Assembly (NCBI GenBank): GCA_019745505.1 | Contig: JAIETE010000332.1 | Span: forward strand, 1-33,841 | Length of the DNA stretch: 33,841 nt | Reading direction: 5' to 3' | DNA from: Candidatus Obscuribacterales bacterium | GTDB taxonomy: Bacteria; Cyanobacteriota; Vampirovibrionia; Obscuribacterales; Obscuribacteraceae | In this document: one piece after another, positions 7,654 through 16,962 of the stretch | Numbering within the stretch: position 1 is the stretch's first letter | Layout of the letters: each line of letters opens with the position of its first letter | Notes under the pieces: model-generated | Seen by the model: the letters and a program-made list of their open reading frames with translations, nothing else | What the model was told of the DNA's origin: nothing | The model's database searches: none | Position numbers and translations under genes: made by a program

Positions 7654-8475
7654 TCAGCGCTCTAGAAAATCGAGCACTTGCGACAGTGTATTCGCGTCGC
7701 AGTCCTGGTGACCCATTGCAGGCACATCGAAAAGCCTGCAGCGAAAGCCTTCTCTGGCGAACCCATCAGAATAGATGTCCTGAAGATTGCCTCTCCTGAA
7801 ATCACCGGGCCCGGTGATCAGGCAAAATTTCACGCTTTTTGCTCGTGCAATCTCGTCCGGACTGACTTGAATGACACCGTACGGATTACCACAAGAATCA
7901 GTCCAATCGTTCGACGATCTGTGTTGAACGGCGCGATAGAAATCAGCCCCACAATCTTGAATCGTTCCTTTGAATAAATCGGTTTGATAAAAACCTAGTG
8001 CAGAAGCGGTTCTTGCTCCACCGCTAAGTCCTGCAACAAAAACCCGATTATCGTCAATCCTGTAGTTCTGCTTCATCTGCAAAGCACCAAGCACAGCAAG
8101 ACCGCGCCGGCGATGATTTTCACAACTGTTGCCTGCGTTATGGGGAGAAACGAATAGATACTTGCGCCTCGATAGAACACTGTCCCAGCCGGGCGGCAAA
8201 CTCGACTGTTGATCAGGGCTTATGTAGACAATCAAGCCGTAACGCTGAGAATTATTGAAGTCCTGCGGGACCCAGACGAAGAATTTTTCAGCACAAGAAG
8301 GCAATCGGTAGTCAACCATGCGACTGCGCAGATATGGCGCGGGGACAGGCTTGTTAAAGGTAACATCCTGTTGGGCGGCAAAAGAATCGACGGTCGATAG
8401 AAAGAGGAAAGCAATCGAGAGGAAAAGCGCAGGCCCACGCTGATCGGGCACTCTCAACAAGCAAGGTCTACTCAC
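7654..8475 (-). CDS. Exported alpha/beta hydrolase (esterase/depolymerase-like)
   Basis: The start is GTG 8475, which overlaps the stop of the upstream response-regulator gene (GTGAGTAG), giving a coupled pair. The N-terminal hydrophobic stretch ALFLSIAFLFLSTVDSFA followed by AQ looks like a signal peptide (cleavage near residue 34). The hydrolase core shows the nucleophile elbow GLSGGAR with Ser151, a probable Asp225 in GPGD and His256 in MGHQDC, consistent with a catalytic triad. Length (273 aa) and the segment FFVWVPQDFN...GLIVYISP recall single-domain polyhydroxybutyrate-depolymerase/feruloyl-esterase-like hydrolases. The substrate is not determinable. Several Cys residues (for example SCENH, QDCGAD, DSCGN) could form disulfides after export. 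Confidence 0.82.
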   Translation of the reverse strand: MSRPCLLRVPDQRGPALFLSIAFLFLSTVDSFAAQQDVTFNKPVPAPYLRSRMVDYRLPSCAEKFFVWVPQDFNNSQRYGLIVYISPDQQSSLPPGWDSVLSRRKYLFVSPHNAGNSCENHRRRGLAVLGALQMKQNYRIDDNRVFVAGLSGGARTASALGFYQTDLFKGTIQDCGADFYRAVQHRSSNDWTDSCGNPYGVIQVSPDEIARAKSVKFCLITGPGDFRRGNLQDIYSDGFAREGFRCRLFDVPAMGHQDCDANTLSQVLDFLER

Positions 8476-9148
8476 TCTTGTTGCTCAAACTGTATCCGAC
8501 ACCATGGACGGTGCGAATCAAAGATTCTTTCGGATTAGTATCGATTTTTTTGCGCAGGGTCTTGATGTAGGTGCGCACGGTATCCAACGATGCCGAGGAA
8601 TCAGTGTTCCATACACGATCAAGAAGAGACTCGGCAGAGAAAACCTGAGTAGGATAGCGCAAAAACAATTCCAGCAATGCGAATTCTTTGGGAAGCAGGT
8701 GAATTTCCTTATTGGCTTTGAAAACTTTGACCTGACTGGGATCCAGCTCGATGTCGGCAGCCTTCAAAGTCTTCGACATTACAGATTGAGGACGGCGCAG
8801 GAGTGCGCGAACACGGGCACTGAATTCTTTGGGATGAAAAGGCTTTGTCAAATAATCATCGGCGCCCGAATCCAACCCCTCTGCGCGCTCATCGATTGTC
8901 GACTTGGCAGTCAGCATCAAAATAGGTGCAGAACCTCCGCGGGCACGGTAGTCCTTGCAAATTTCGGTGCCGGTCCGTCCCGGCAACATCCAGTCCAGAA
9001 TGACCAGATCATATGGATGCATTTGTATGATCGTCAGCGCTTCATGCCCATCGTGCACGCTGTCAACCGTATGTCTCTCGACAGAAAGAATACCCTTGAT
9101 CAGGTTGACCAGGTCTTTGTCATCTTCTACAACGACAATTTTTGCCAT
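8468..9148 (-). CDS. OmpR/PhoB-family response regulator
   Basis: This 226-aa protein has a receiver domain (1-~118) with acidic pocket E8-D9-D10, phospho-acceptor Asp52 in VILDW, Thr in MLTAKS and Lys in LTKPF. A C-terminal winged helix (about 130-222) contains the recognition-helix region VRTYIKTLRKKI and the wing VHGVGYSL. Proteins of this type bind direct repeats with 11-bp spacing, which makes it one of two candidates in the window for the TGTCA repeat promoters. No histidine kinase is adjacent. It follows the 1395-aa gene by 67 bp and is coupled to the hydrolase gene downstream. The ribosome site before ATG 9148 is weak. Confidence 0.93.
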   Translation of the reverse strand: MAKIVVVEDDKDLVNLIKGILSVERHTVDSVHDGHEALTIIQMHPYDLVILDWMLPGRTGTEICKDYRARGGSAPILMLTAKSTIDERAEGLDSGADDYLTKPFHPKEFSARVRALLRRPQSVMSKTLKAADIELDPSQVKVFKANKEIHLLPKEFALLELFLRYPTQVFSAESLLDRVWNTDSSASLDTVRTYIKTLRKKIDTNPKESLIRTVHGVGYSLSNKSE

Positions 9149-9215
9149 TTAGACCGTCCGACACTGCAAGAAAAGACTTTCTCGCGCTCCTTTGATTACT
9201 ATACCCGCGCTCACC

Positions 9216-12200
9216 CTACTTTTTCTTCGTATTCTTCTTGCTGCTTCTGAGAGTGGCAACCGAGATGAGGAGTCCGAAGAAAAACAGAGCAGCAAGGCCA
9301 ATAAAGGTTACCGGAACAACTGATTTGAGTACGTCTGTGCCGAAAAGGGCCGACTCGCTCATATTGACATAGGCGATACCTTCCGGCATAGGAACCAGCT
9401 CTTGCTTGCTCAAATCGACAGGGTGCAAATCAAAATTGCCTATGTTTCTGCCCTGGTTGAGAAGAACCACGCTCACAGTTTTTGGCTTTGACGCCGGCAA
9501 GTACTGATTATTCTGATCTGTAGCGTGCATAAAAAACTCTTGCACAATCGGCTTTCCATTGGACTTTTCACCGGAATGTTTTACAGCCACGCTGATCGAA
9601 CAAGGTTTCAACTCCGGTTCTCCCACCCATGTATTGCCGGCCTCGAGGAAATTAGCGATTTCATCAGGAGTACTGGAGCCGCCGAACAAAGCGGCTTGAG
9701 TGGCTGATTTTGGAAAAACGTGGAAGATGGTCGCTTCGCCCTTGTGGGTAGTCGGATTGATAAACCCGAAAGCCGGATCCTCGGACCAATCCTGCCGGAA
9801 CCGTGGATAAGAACGATTGAGTTGATAATACTCTTCAACGCGCTGACCGATGCGGCGCATCTCGTTCGCCATCGCCAGTTCGGGAGCGTCTTTGTGGAAG
9901 AACATCGTGTTGTCGTTGACCAGCATTCCATCAGGCGCTTTGCGAATCCAAACACTCTGTTTGGCGCCCGCAGTCATGAACATGGTGGCCAGATCGCTCA
10001 AGTCATTCTTCAGAACTATGTATTTGAGCTGGCGCAATTTTCCATCCACGGTCACTTCCAGCTTGTCCGTGCCGGTAAAGCGCAAGAGACCGTCGCCGTC
10101 GGTATTCGCGAAGACCTGCTCAGGAATTGCACCGCCTGTTGCGACAGCATCGATATTGCCGATCGACTTGTTCATGCTGCCCATCAGGTTGAAGAACCAG
10201 AATCCGGCAGCAATCAGAACTATAACGGAAACCGTACTCCATAAGACCACGCCTTTGTTGCCCGGTTTGTCTTGCTGTTGAAGAGCCGATGTTCGCAACT
10301 CTTTGTTTTGAGCCAGAACTTCTTCTTTCGAATATTCCGATGTAGTCGAAACCTTCTTCGGCTTCTCCGCTCCGGTGAGAAACTCTTCGTATGAGGCTTT
10401 GATGCTGGCAGTCATCTCATCATCAGCCTCGAGATGTTGTGCGGCAAGACCAAGCGCGTGCTCGAACATGGTACGGGCGTCTTCTCTTTCGTCCGCTTTG
10501 TCCAAAAGAACCGCCAGTCTATACCAATTGCCGATGCTCTCATAATCCTTGACGCCAACGCGTTTTTCAACCATCAACGCGTGCTGATGGAAAGAAGTTA
10601 TTGCCGGTCCGAGTTGCCCGGACGCTTCATAGGCTTCACTGAGAATCAACATGCAGTCGGCGACATAGCGGCTGTCCTTCAAGCCGCCCTCGGCAAGTTC
10701 GTTGACGACTTTCTGCATGAGGCGAGCGGCATCGGCATGCTTTCCATCACTGATATTTGCTCGTGCCGCATCCACCATAGAGCGAACGCGCGGCGGCACC
10801 TGCAATTCGTCCGAGGCAAAACCAGGTTTTGCATTCTGCATGGAAGAGTCGTGATGACGCTTGCTGACCAGGCGCGAGATCATCGAGGAGGGTTTATTCT
10901 CTTCATGAGGCTCTTCGCCAAACGGAGCACCCTGATTTTGCTGCTCTTGAGGATCGAATTGCTGTTGCATTTCCTCGTCGGCATGAGCGTCGCTGCGCTC
11001 GAGCAAACCTCGCGGTCCGCGCCCCTTCAAGGACGGGGGTGGCGGCGGCATCTCCGGAGCAGAATGGGTCAACATCTGATCCGGCGGCAATTCCGGCGGA
11101 GTCATGCTGGTGATCGAGTTGTCCGCCAGACGTCGTGGCGGCGTTTTCGGCGGCAGTGAGCGCCCTTCGCCGGGAGCTGCAAGTGGCGTATCGGGAGCGC
11201 CGACACCAGAACGTCCCGGAGCAGAACTATCCTCCACCGGACCACCCATAGGTGATTGAAGGTTGTCGCCAGGCCTTCCAGGTGGTGCAAAAGCAGGCGT
11301 GGAAGCCTCTTCTGCAGAAGCATGCATCACATCTGAATCTTCGAATTCAGAATCATCGACATTGGTGCTGGGCTCCATTTGCCCAAATCGACTGCGCAAA
11401 TTCTTCATCGACTTCGGTCTTTGTCGCCTGTCGAATGGCTTGGGAACACCGGGCGGAGTCTCTTGCTCGTGAGGTTGCAATCCCTGACGGCGATCATCTT
11501 GCCTGATCGGCGGATAGTGTGCTTCGGGCTGATCGCTGATAGTGACTCCCCATTGCGCCATTGCCTTGGAAGAATCGCTGTCCGGATGCGCTTCTGTCGG
11601 CAGATGCGGATCGGCAATGTCGACCTGAGAGAGTGGCACCTCATCCGACGGCTCCACCTGCCACTCTGCAGAAGCACGACGTGCACCCGGACGACGAAAC
11701 TCGTCGGACTCGGAGGAATGAGCAGTCTGTCCCGGAGCGGCCCAAGGTTGTGTCGGCACGGAAGGATCGTAATCAGCCGGATCGTATCCCAGAGGAGCCA
11801 GAGTAGAGGAAGATTCAGTGGAAGATGTTTCGTCTATTGCTCGATTTTGCATTTGCCTCAACTTGGATGATTTGAGGCTTGGATTGGTGCGCCGAACTGG
11901 CGAGTTGCCGGCTTCGCCCGAAACATCCGGAAGCGAAGGTCCAGCCGCATCTGCCGCCGGCGTATTTTGCGGATTGGCATAAACATTGGATCCGCGCTCT
12001 TGACCGGCGCCGAGATTATTGCCGAAGACTTTGTCGAGACTTTCCTCGACACTTTGATAATTCGACGGACGAGCACCGGAGATTGGCTCAAAATTGCCTT
12101 CCTCGATAATCGGTCGGTCTTGGGAAATCGCACCCGGGTCACCGCCGGTAGTACCAGCAGAGGGTCGAGGACCACGCCAATGCGATCCGCTCTCTGCGAC

Positions 12201-13403
12201 TCCCGGCTCCTCACCAACAGGCTGCGTGTCCGCCCATGGAACTTCGGGCTCCTGCACGAAACTCGGCTGTATCTCCTGAGAGCGCCCACCCTGATTGCTG
12301 CTTGCCGCATCATCCCAGCCGGATGAAAATTCGTTGGCTGCTTGCTGAGCCGCTTGCTGCGCCGCAGCTTCCTTGGCGGCGCGCTGTTCGGCAATCGCTC
12401 GTTGCACGGCTTCCGGATCGGCCTTCGGTTGCGCAATCGGTGCGACAGGCTGTCCGCCAGACACTTGCATTCCTGCAGCTCCATACTGCCCGCTGCCTGT
12501 CTGAGCCCTGTTTTGTTCGCCTGTCTGCTGACCGGCATTGCCTTTGGGTCGATAGATAAACTGGCTGTCCGAAAGTTCTTTCGGCACCTTAAACGCGGGA
12601 ATCGGCCCGGCATCCTGACTGGGCAGAGCAGGCGAACCGGTGAAGCCTTGAGGGATCGGCTGTTGAGGCGGCGAACCAGGTGGAACGCCCGCCCCGGTTG
12701 GCTCTGTGGACTTAGTCACCTCACTGACGAGATTTTGGAACGGAGAGGGCGGCAGCGGCGAAGCAACAAACGGACGCGGACCGGCAGGGGTCTGTTTCGA
12801 AGACTGAGACGATGTCGAAGGGTCAAGAGGTTTGCCGCGATTGTCGAGCTTGGCCATCGAACGTGCCACTGCATCTTGAATAGCCTCGGCAAAGGTCGAG
12901 CCGCCCCCGGCGGAAGGCTCAGAGGTAGGTGTGCTCGACGATGACGACTGCGAGCGCCCTGTCAAACTGCCCGCGCTGCTGCGTGACGGCACGGCGCCAT
13001 AGCGCCGCTCCAAATCATTCGCCCGGCTGTAGAGCCGCTTTGCTTCATTCAACTTGCCGGCCACGTCACAGGCCTGTGCATAGCGCCGCAAATGCTGTCG
13101 CAACTCGGCATTCGCCTCACCAAGATTGCGCTCCATAATCGTCGCCAGCCTCGCGTACTCGGCCAGAGCAGCGTCGTACTCTTTGAGAGCCATATGGGCG
13201 GCGCCCAGGTCGGCAAGACATTCCATTGCTTCGAGCCCTTCGCCCAGACCGCGCCGGCTCAAAAACTCGTAAATGCTCTTAAATCCCGCCTTGGCAGCCT
13301 CATAGTCACGAGCCTTCATGGACGTGCGCGCCTGGGTGAGCAAGCGGGCTACATCGCCCCCGGCTCCCGACCCAAAATCTTGTGCTTGTCCTGAATCAGT
13401 CAT
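9216..13403 (-). CDS. Giant TPR/disordered membrane protein, 1395 aa
   Basis: The protein has distinct regions: N-terminal TPR helices (about 18-145); a long Pro/Gln/Ser/Gly-rich, probably disordered linker (about 145-860) with PPPPP-type stretches; a second TPR block (about 868-1007); a transmembrane helix (about 1049-1073, VVLWSTVSVIVLIAAGFWFF); an extracytoplasmic-looking domain; and a C-terminal helix (about 1364-1385) with a Lys-rich tail. Within the outer domain, RIGQRVEEYYQLNRSYP (~1185) resembles the start of the soluble part of type II pseudopilins; this is a weak likeness. The family is otherwise not recognised. The TPR blocks suggest a protein-binding scaffold across the membrane. 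It precedes the response regulator and hydrolase on the same strand. Confidence 0.85.
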   Translation of the reverse strand: MTDSGQAQDFGSGAGGDVARLLTQARTSMKARDYEAAKAGFKSIYEFLSRRGLGEGLEAMECLADLGAAHMALKEYDAALAEYARLATIMERNLGEANAELRQHLRRYAQACDVAGKLNEAKRLYSRANDLERRYGAVPSRSSAGSLTGRSQSSSSSTPTSEPSAGGGSTFAEAIQDAVARSMAKLDNRGKPLDPSTSSQSSKQTPAGPRPFVASPLPPSPFQNLVSEVTKSTEPTGAGVPPGSPPQQPIPQGFTGSPALPSQDAGPIPAFKVPKELSDSQFIYRPKGNAGQQTGEQNRAQTGSGQYGAAGMQVSGGQPVAPIAQPKADPEAVQRAIAEQRAAKEAAAQQAAQQAANEFSSGWDDAASSNQGGRSQEIQPSFVQEPEVPWADTQPVGEEPGVAESGSHWRGPRPSAGTTGGDPGAISQDRPIIEEGNFEPISGARPSNYQSVEESLDKVFGNNLGAGQERGSNVYANPQNTPAADAAGPSLPDVSGEAGNSPVRRTNPSLKSSKLRQMQNRAIDETSSTESSSTLAPLGYDPADYDPSVPTQPWAAPGQTAHSSESDEFRRPGARRASAEWQVEPSDEVPLSQVDIADPHLPTEAHPDSDSSKAMAQWGVTISDQPEAHYPPIRQDDRRQGLQPHEQETPPGVPKPFDRRQRPKSMKNLRSRFGQMEPSTNVDDSEFEDSDVMHASAEEASTPAFAPPGRPGDNLQSPMGGPVEDSSAPGRSGVGAPDTPLAAPGEGRSLPPKTPPRRLADNSITSMTPPELPPDQMLTHSAPEMPPPPPSLKGRGPRGLLERSDAHADEEMQQQFDPQEQQNQGAPFGEEPHEENKPSSMISRLVSKRHHDSSMQNAKPGFASDELQVPPRVRSMVDAARANISDGKHADAARLMQKVVNELAEGGLKDSRYVADCMLILSEAYEASGQLGPAITSFHQHALMVEKRVGVKDYESIGNWYRLAVLLDKADEREDARTMFEHALGLAAQHLEADDEMTASIKASYEEFLTGAEKPKKVSTTSEYSKEEVLAQNKELRTSALQQQDKPGNKGVVLWSTVSVIVLIAAGFWFFNLMGSMNKSIGNIDAVATGGAIPEQVFANTDGDGLLRFTGTDKLEVTVDGKLRQLKYIVLKNDLSDLATMFMTAGAKQSVWIRKAPDGMLVNDNTMFFHKDAPELAMANEMRRIGQRVEEYYQLNRSYPRFRQDWSEDPAFGFINPTTHKGEATIFHVFPKSATQAALFGGSSTPDEIANFLEAGNTWVGEPELKPCSISVAVKHSGEKSNGKPIVQEFFMHATDQNNQYLPASKPKTVSVVLLNQGRNIGNFDLHPVDLSKQELVPMPEGIAYVNMSESALFGTDVLKSVVPVTFIGLAALFFFGLLISVATLRSSKKNTKKK

Positions 13404-13416
13404 CTGCCAAATGTTA

Positions 13417-13454
13417 AGGACTCTAACGGTCCTAGTAACTTACTCCTCTAGGAC
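13417..13454. repeat. Three AGGAC/GTCCT half-sites between divergent genes
   Basis: AGGAC (13417-13421), GTCCT (13429-13433) and TAGGAC (13449-13454) form alternative inverted repeats, for example GTCCTA...TAGGAC with 14 bp between. They sit between the 1395-aa gene and the kynurenine operon and could be operator half-sites for either. No regulator is known. Confidence 0.3.
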
Positions 13455-13629
13455 TTATTACCCTAAATAAACCCATTAGATATCGGTTCTTCTCATACTG
13501 TAAGCCGGATTTGCAATGCGCGGCGTCAGATAAATCGCCTTTGACACGCTAAATCAAGTGCGGGAAACTACAGCTTTGGCTCGTAAATGCCTGATCCACT
13601 CACCTTTTCAACAGGGAGAAAACAGAGCG

Positions 13630-14145
13630 ATGCCCGCGCTTTTGCCGCTAAATTTTAAAGCTTGGATTGAAGAAAACCGCAGTCAGCTAAAACCGCCGGT
13701 TGGAAACAAATTGGTCTGGGAAGACCGGGAATTTATCATCATGGTGGTCGGGGGACCCAACAGCCGCACCGATTACCACATTAACTCGGGAGAGGAATTC
13801 TTTTATCAGATCGAAGGCGACATCGTACTGAGAGTGATTGATGAAGGAAAGCCGAAGGATGTTCCGATAAAAGAGGGGGAGATATTCCTTCTGCCCGCCA
13901 ATATGCCTCATTCACCAAGGCGCCCGGCGAACACGGTGGGATTGGTCATTGAAAGACAACGCCAGCAAGGCGAGCAAGACGGGTTTGTCTGGCTCTGCGA
14001 AAACTGTGATGAAAAGCTATATGAGGAGCGTTTTCAACTGACCGATATTATCAAACAGTTTCCGCCCATATTCGAGCGCTTCTACGGCAGCGAGCACTCT
14101 ACGTGCAAGAAGTGCGGCACCAAAACGAAAGCACCGAGCAAATAG
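13630..14145 (+). CDS. nbaC: 3-hydroxyanthranilate 3,4-dioxygenase
   Basis: This cupin-fold Fe(II) dioxygenase opens the ring of 3-hydroxyanthranilate to give aminocarboxymuconate semialdehyde, which cyclises to quinolinate for NAD synthesis. The chosen start is ATG 13630, preceded by AGGGAG, giving 171 aa; the enzyme from Cupriavidus/Ralstonia is ~174 aa. Iron ligands His50, Glu56 and His94 and substrate residues Arg46, Arg98 and Glu108 occupy the expected positions. The C-terminus carries two C-x-x-C pairs (CENC and CKKC), the rubredoxin-like second iron site found in bacterial forms. A frame open from GTG 13558 is less likely to be the start. A TTGACA at 13541 may be the -35, but its -10 partner is poor. 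First gene of the nbaC-kynU-kmo operon. Confidence 0.95.
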   Translation: MPALLPLNFKAWIEENRSQLKPPVGNKLVWEDREFIIMVVGGPNSRTDYHINSGEEFFYQIEGDIVLRVIDEGKPKDVPIKEGEIFLLPANMPHSPRRPANTVGLVIERQRQQGEQDGFVWLCENCDEKLYEERFQLTDIIKQFPPIFERFYGSEHSTCKKCGTKTKAPSK

Positions 14146-14181
14146 CACGACACTCATACACGTCGAGACGGAGCAACAATC

Positions 14182-15495
14182 ATGTCCAGTCAGCAAGCAG
14201 AATTAGCAGGCTCACCAGAATCGACCAAACTTCAATTCAAAAACGATCTGGAATTCGCTCGCAGCCTGGACAAAAAGGACGATCTGGCGAACTTTCGCAA
14301 AGAATATCTGATTCCGAAAACCAAAGACGGCAAGGAATGGATTTACATGGCCGGCAACTCTCTGGGTCTGCAGCCGGTGAACGTGCGCGAATACATTGGT
14401 GCAGAACTGGATGACTGGGCGAAACATGGAGTCGAAGGTCATTGGGATGCGCGTCACCCTTGGCTGCCCTATCATGAAAACCTCACCGAAATGGCTGCTC
14501 GATTAGTCGGCGCCAAGCCGATTGAAGTCGTGATCATGAATACCCTGACCGTCAATCTGCATTTGATGATGGTTTCTTTCTATCGCCCGACAAAAGAACG
14601 CTACAAGATCATCATCGAGGCAGACGCATTCCCGTCCGACCGTTATGCCGTCGATTCGCAAGCGAAGTTCCACGGGTTTGATCCAGGCAGCGCAGTCATC
14701 GCGCTGAAACCGCGCGAAGGCGAATACACTCTGCGTCCGGAAGACATTTTGCAGGCAATCGAAAAGGAAGGTTCGTCACTTGCACTCGTCATGCTCGGGA
14801 ATGTCAACTATTTGACCGGACAAAAATTCGACATGAAATCGATTGCCGCCAAAGCCCATTCAAAAGGGGCTTTAGCCGGATTCAATTTAGCGCATGGAGC
14901 CGGCAACTTGCATTTGAAATTACACGACGACGATGTCGATTTCGCTGTCTGGTGCAGCTATAAATATTTGAATTCCGGACCCGGCTCGCTGGCCGGATGT
15001 TTCGTTCATGAGCGGCATTCCGAAGACTCTTCGCTGCCCCGCTTTGCCGGTTGGTGGGGCCATGATAAGAAGACGCGCTTCCAAATGGGTCCGAACTTTG
15101 TCCCCATCCCCGGTGCTGAAGGTTGGCAACTGAGCAATCCTCCTATCTTTCAATTAGCTGCTTTGCGTGCATCCATGGAACTATTCGATAAAGCAGGAAT
15201 GGCTAATCTCCGAAAGAAAGGCGATGTCCTTACCGCTTATCTGGAATTCTTGCTGGGCGATATCGGCGGTGATTTTTTCAAAGTGATCACGCCGCAAGAT
15301 CCGTCCCAAAGAGGTTCTCAACTTTCAATCAAACTCAAATCGCAACCCAAAGACTTTGTCAAAAAACTTGGGGAAAAGGGCGTCATCTGTGACTTCCGTG
15401 AACCAGACATTATGAGGGCTGCGCCCACTCCGATGTACAACACATTCGAAGACGTATACAACTTTGCAAAAGCAGTAGGCGAACATGTCACTTAA
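14182..15495 (+). CDS. kynU: Kynureninase
   Basis: This PLP-dependent fold-type-I hydrolase cleaves kynurenine or 3-hydroxykynurenine to (3-hydroxy)anthranilate and alanine. It is 437 aa, of normal length. The family landmarks are present: GNSLGLQP near the N-terminus, the HPWLPYHENLT segment, an Asp-containing AFPSDRYA, and the cofactor lysine Lys261 in WCSYKYLNSGPG. It lies 36 bp after nbaC with a GGAG-type ribosome site and overlaps kmo by 11 nt, so its product can pass directly along the pathway. Within the operon order it supplies 3-hydroxyanthranilate to the nbaC product. Confidence 0.96.
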   Translation: MSSQQAELAGSPESTKLQFKNDLEFARSLDKKDDLANFRKEYLIPKTKDGKEWIYMAGNSLGLQPVNVREYIGAELDDWAKHGVEGHWDARHPWLPYHENLTEMAARLVGAKPIEVVIMNTLTVNLHLMMVSFYRPTKERYKIIIEADAFPSDRYAVDSQAKFHGFDPGSAVIALKPREGEYTLRPEDILQAIEKEGSSLALVMLGNVNYLTGQKFDMKSIAAKAHSKGALAGFNLAHGAGNLHLKLHDDDVDFAVWCSYKYLNSGPGSLAGCFVHERHSEDSSLPRFAGWWGHDKKTRFQMGPNFVPIPGAEGWQLSNPPIFQLAALRASMELFDKAGMANLRKKGDVLTAYLEFLLGDIGGDFFKVITPQDPSQRGSQLSIKLKSQPKDFVKKLGEKGVICDFREPDIMRAAPTPMYNTFEDVYNFAKAVGEHVT

Positions 15496-16924
15496 AAAAC
15501 TTACAAACAGATTGTCCGACACTCACGTTTGCGTAGTCGGAGCAGGGCTTACCGGCTCACTTCTGGCAGTCTTCCTGGCTCGTCGAGGCATGAAGGTGAC
15601 GATGCTGGAAAGAAGGCCCGACATGCGGGTAGCCGATATCAGCGCCGGGCGTTCTATTAATTTGAACATTACCCGACGAGGATTGCGAGCCCTTCAGAAA
15701 GCCGGCCTGGAAGCGACGATCCTCAAAGACTCCGTGCCGATGATGGGACGTCTGATGCATTCCAGGAACGGTGAAACGACATACCAACCCTACGGACGTG
15801 ACGATTCGGAATACGGCAATTCGGTATCCCGCGGAGAGTTGAACAAAACCCTGATGACAGCCGCCGAGAAAGCGGGTGCCGTAACTATTAGATTCAACCA
15901 ACGCGTCACGAATATCGACCTCGACACCAATACTCTTTCGATTCAAAACGAAGTGGACAAGACCGCGTACGAAGAAACATTCGACCTGATTATCGGCACG
16001 GACGGCTCGGCTTCGCAAATCCGCGAGACCATGACCAAGAAAGCCGATTATCCGTGCAAGCAAGACCTTTTGAATTACGGATATAAAGAACTGACAATCC
16101 TGCCTCTGGAAGGCGGGCAATTCGCTATGGAGAAAAACGTCCTTCATATCTGGCCGCGCGGGCTCTATATGATCATCGCGCTGCCTAATTTCGACGGCAG
16201 TTTCACCTGCACGCTCTTCCTTCCATATGAGTCCATCAACGGATCTCCTTGTTTTGAAAAACTCAAGACCGAAGAAGCAGTCAGTCAATTCTTCAAGACA
16301 GACTTCCAGGATGCCTACGGCATGTTCGACAAGCCGGAAGAAACTTTCTTCCACAATCCGACCGGCAGCATGGTGACTGTCACGACACAACCCTGGCACT
16401 ACAAGGATCGAGTACTTCTGGTCGGCGACGCAGCTCATGCCATAGTCCCCTTCTTCGGTCAAGGTGCAAACTGCGCTTTCGAAGATTTGACGGTGTTCGA
16501 GGACCTTCTCTCCAAATATGTGCAGCCTGACGACGTTTTGGATTGGGAAGCGCTCTTTCTCGAATTCGACGAATTGCGCAAACCGAATGCCGATGCCATT
16601 GCTCAGATGGCTATCGAAAACTTCATTGAGATGCGCGACAAGGTCGGTCAACCCGAATTCCTTCTGCAAAAGGCGGCCGAAAAAGTTCTCGAAAAGAACT
16701 TCCCCAATGAATTTGCATCGCGTTATTCACTGGTGACCTTCACGCATACACCATATTCCGTCTGCCGCGATGCCGGTGTCGTCATCGACGAAATTGTCTG
16801 CGAGCTTTGCAAGGGCATCAAGAGCGCCGACGAAATAGATCTGGTGAAAGCAGAACAATTGATAAAGTCAAAACTCTCGCCGATCCTCAAAGGTCGCGTG
16901 AAAGACGAAGTCTTGTCCTCCTGA
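15485..16924 (+). CDS. kmo: Kynurenine 3-monooxygenase
   Basis: This FAD-dependent aromatic hydroxylase converts kynurenine to 3-hydroxykynurenine with NADPH and O2. The 479-aa chain carries the dinucleotide-binding GxGxxG (Gly19, 21, 24 in VVGAGLTG), an ARRGMKVTMLERRPD strand end, and the second FAD motif LVGDAAHAIVPFFGQGAN (about 312-329). The segment RSINLNITRRGLRAL is typical of the family. It starts inside the end of kynU (11-nt overlap) and ends in a convergent arrangement with a short hairpin. Tryptophan dioxygenase, kynurenine formamidase and quinolinate phosphoribosyltransferase are not in the window and would be needed elsewhere for the whole route. Confidence 0.95.
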   Translation: MSLKKLTNRLSDTHVCVVGAGLTGSLLAVFLARRGMKVTMLERRPDMRVADISAGRSINLNITRRGLRALQKAGLEATILKDSVPMMGRLMHSRNGETTYQPYGRDDSEYGNSVSRGELNKTLMTAAEKAGAVTIRFNQRVTNIDLDTNTLSIQNEVDKTAYEETFDLIIGTDGSASQIRETMTKKADYPCKQDLLNYGYKELTILPLEGGQFAMEKNVLHIWPRGLYMIIALPNFDGSFTCTLFLPYESINGSPCFEKLKTEEAVSQFFKTDFQDAYGMFDKPEETFFHNPTGSMVTVTTQPWHYKDRVLLVGDAAHAIVPFFGQGANCAFEDLTVFEDLLSKYVQPDDVLDWEALFLEFDELRKPNADAIAQMAIENFIEMRDKVGQPEFLLQKAAEKVLEKNFPNEFASRYSLVTFTHTPYSVCRDAGVVIDEIVCELCKGIKSADEIDLVKAEQLIKSKLSPILKGRVKDEVLSS

Positions 16925-16928
16925 TCCT

Positions 16929-16947
16929 TCGGAACTCACGGTTCCGA
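16929..16947. terminator. Hairpin between convergent kmo and the 16963 gene
   Basis: TCGGAAC (16929-16935) and GTTCCGA (16941-16947) form a 7-bp stem with a 5-nt loop in the 38-bp convergent gap. There is no T-tract, but the position fits a bidirectional stop. Confidence 0.4.
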
Positions 16948-16962
16948 GAAAGGCTAGCCGTT

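Noticed and set aside
8504..9250. 248-aa plus-strand frame across the response regulator
   Set aside because: It lies opposite a clear OmpR-type regulator and has no coding features of its own.
15557..16669. 370-aa open frame antisense to kmo
   Set aside because: It is a shadow of a well-supported gene on the other strand, has no ribosome site and no recognisable domain.
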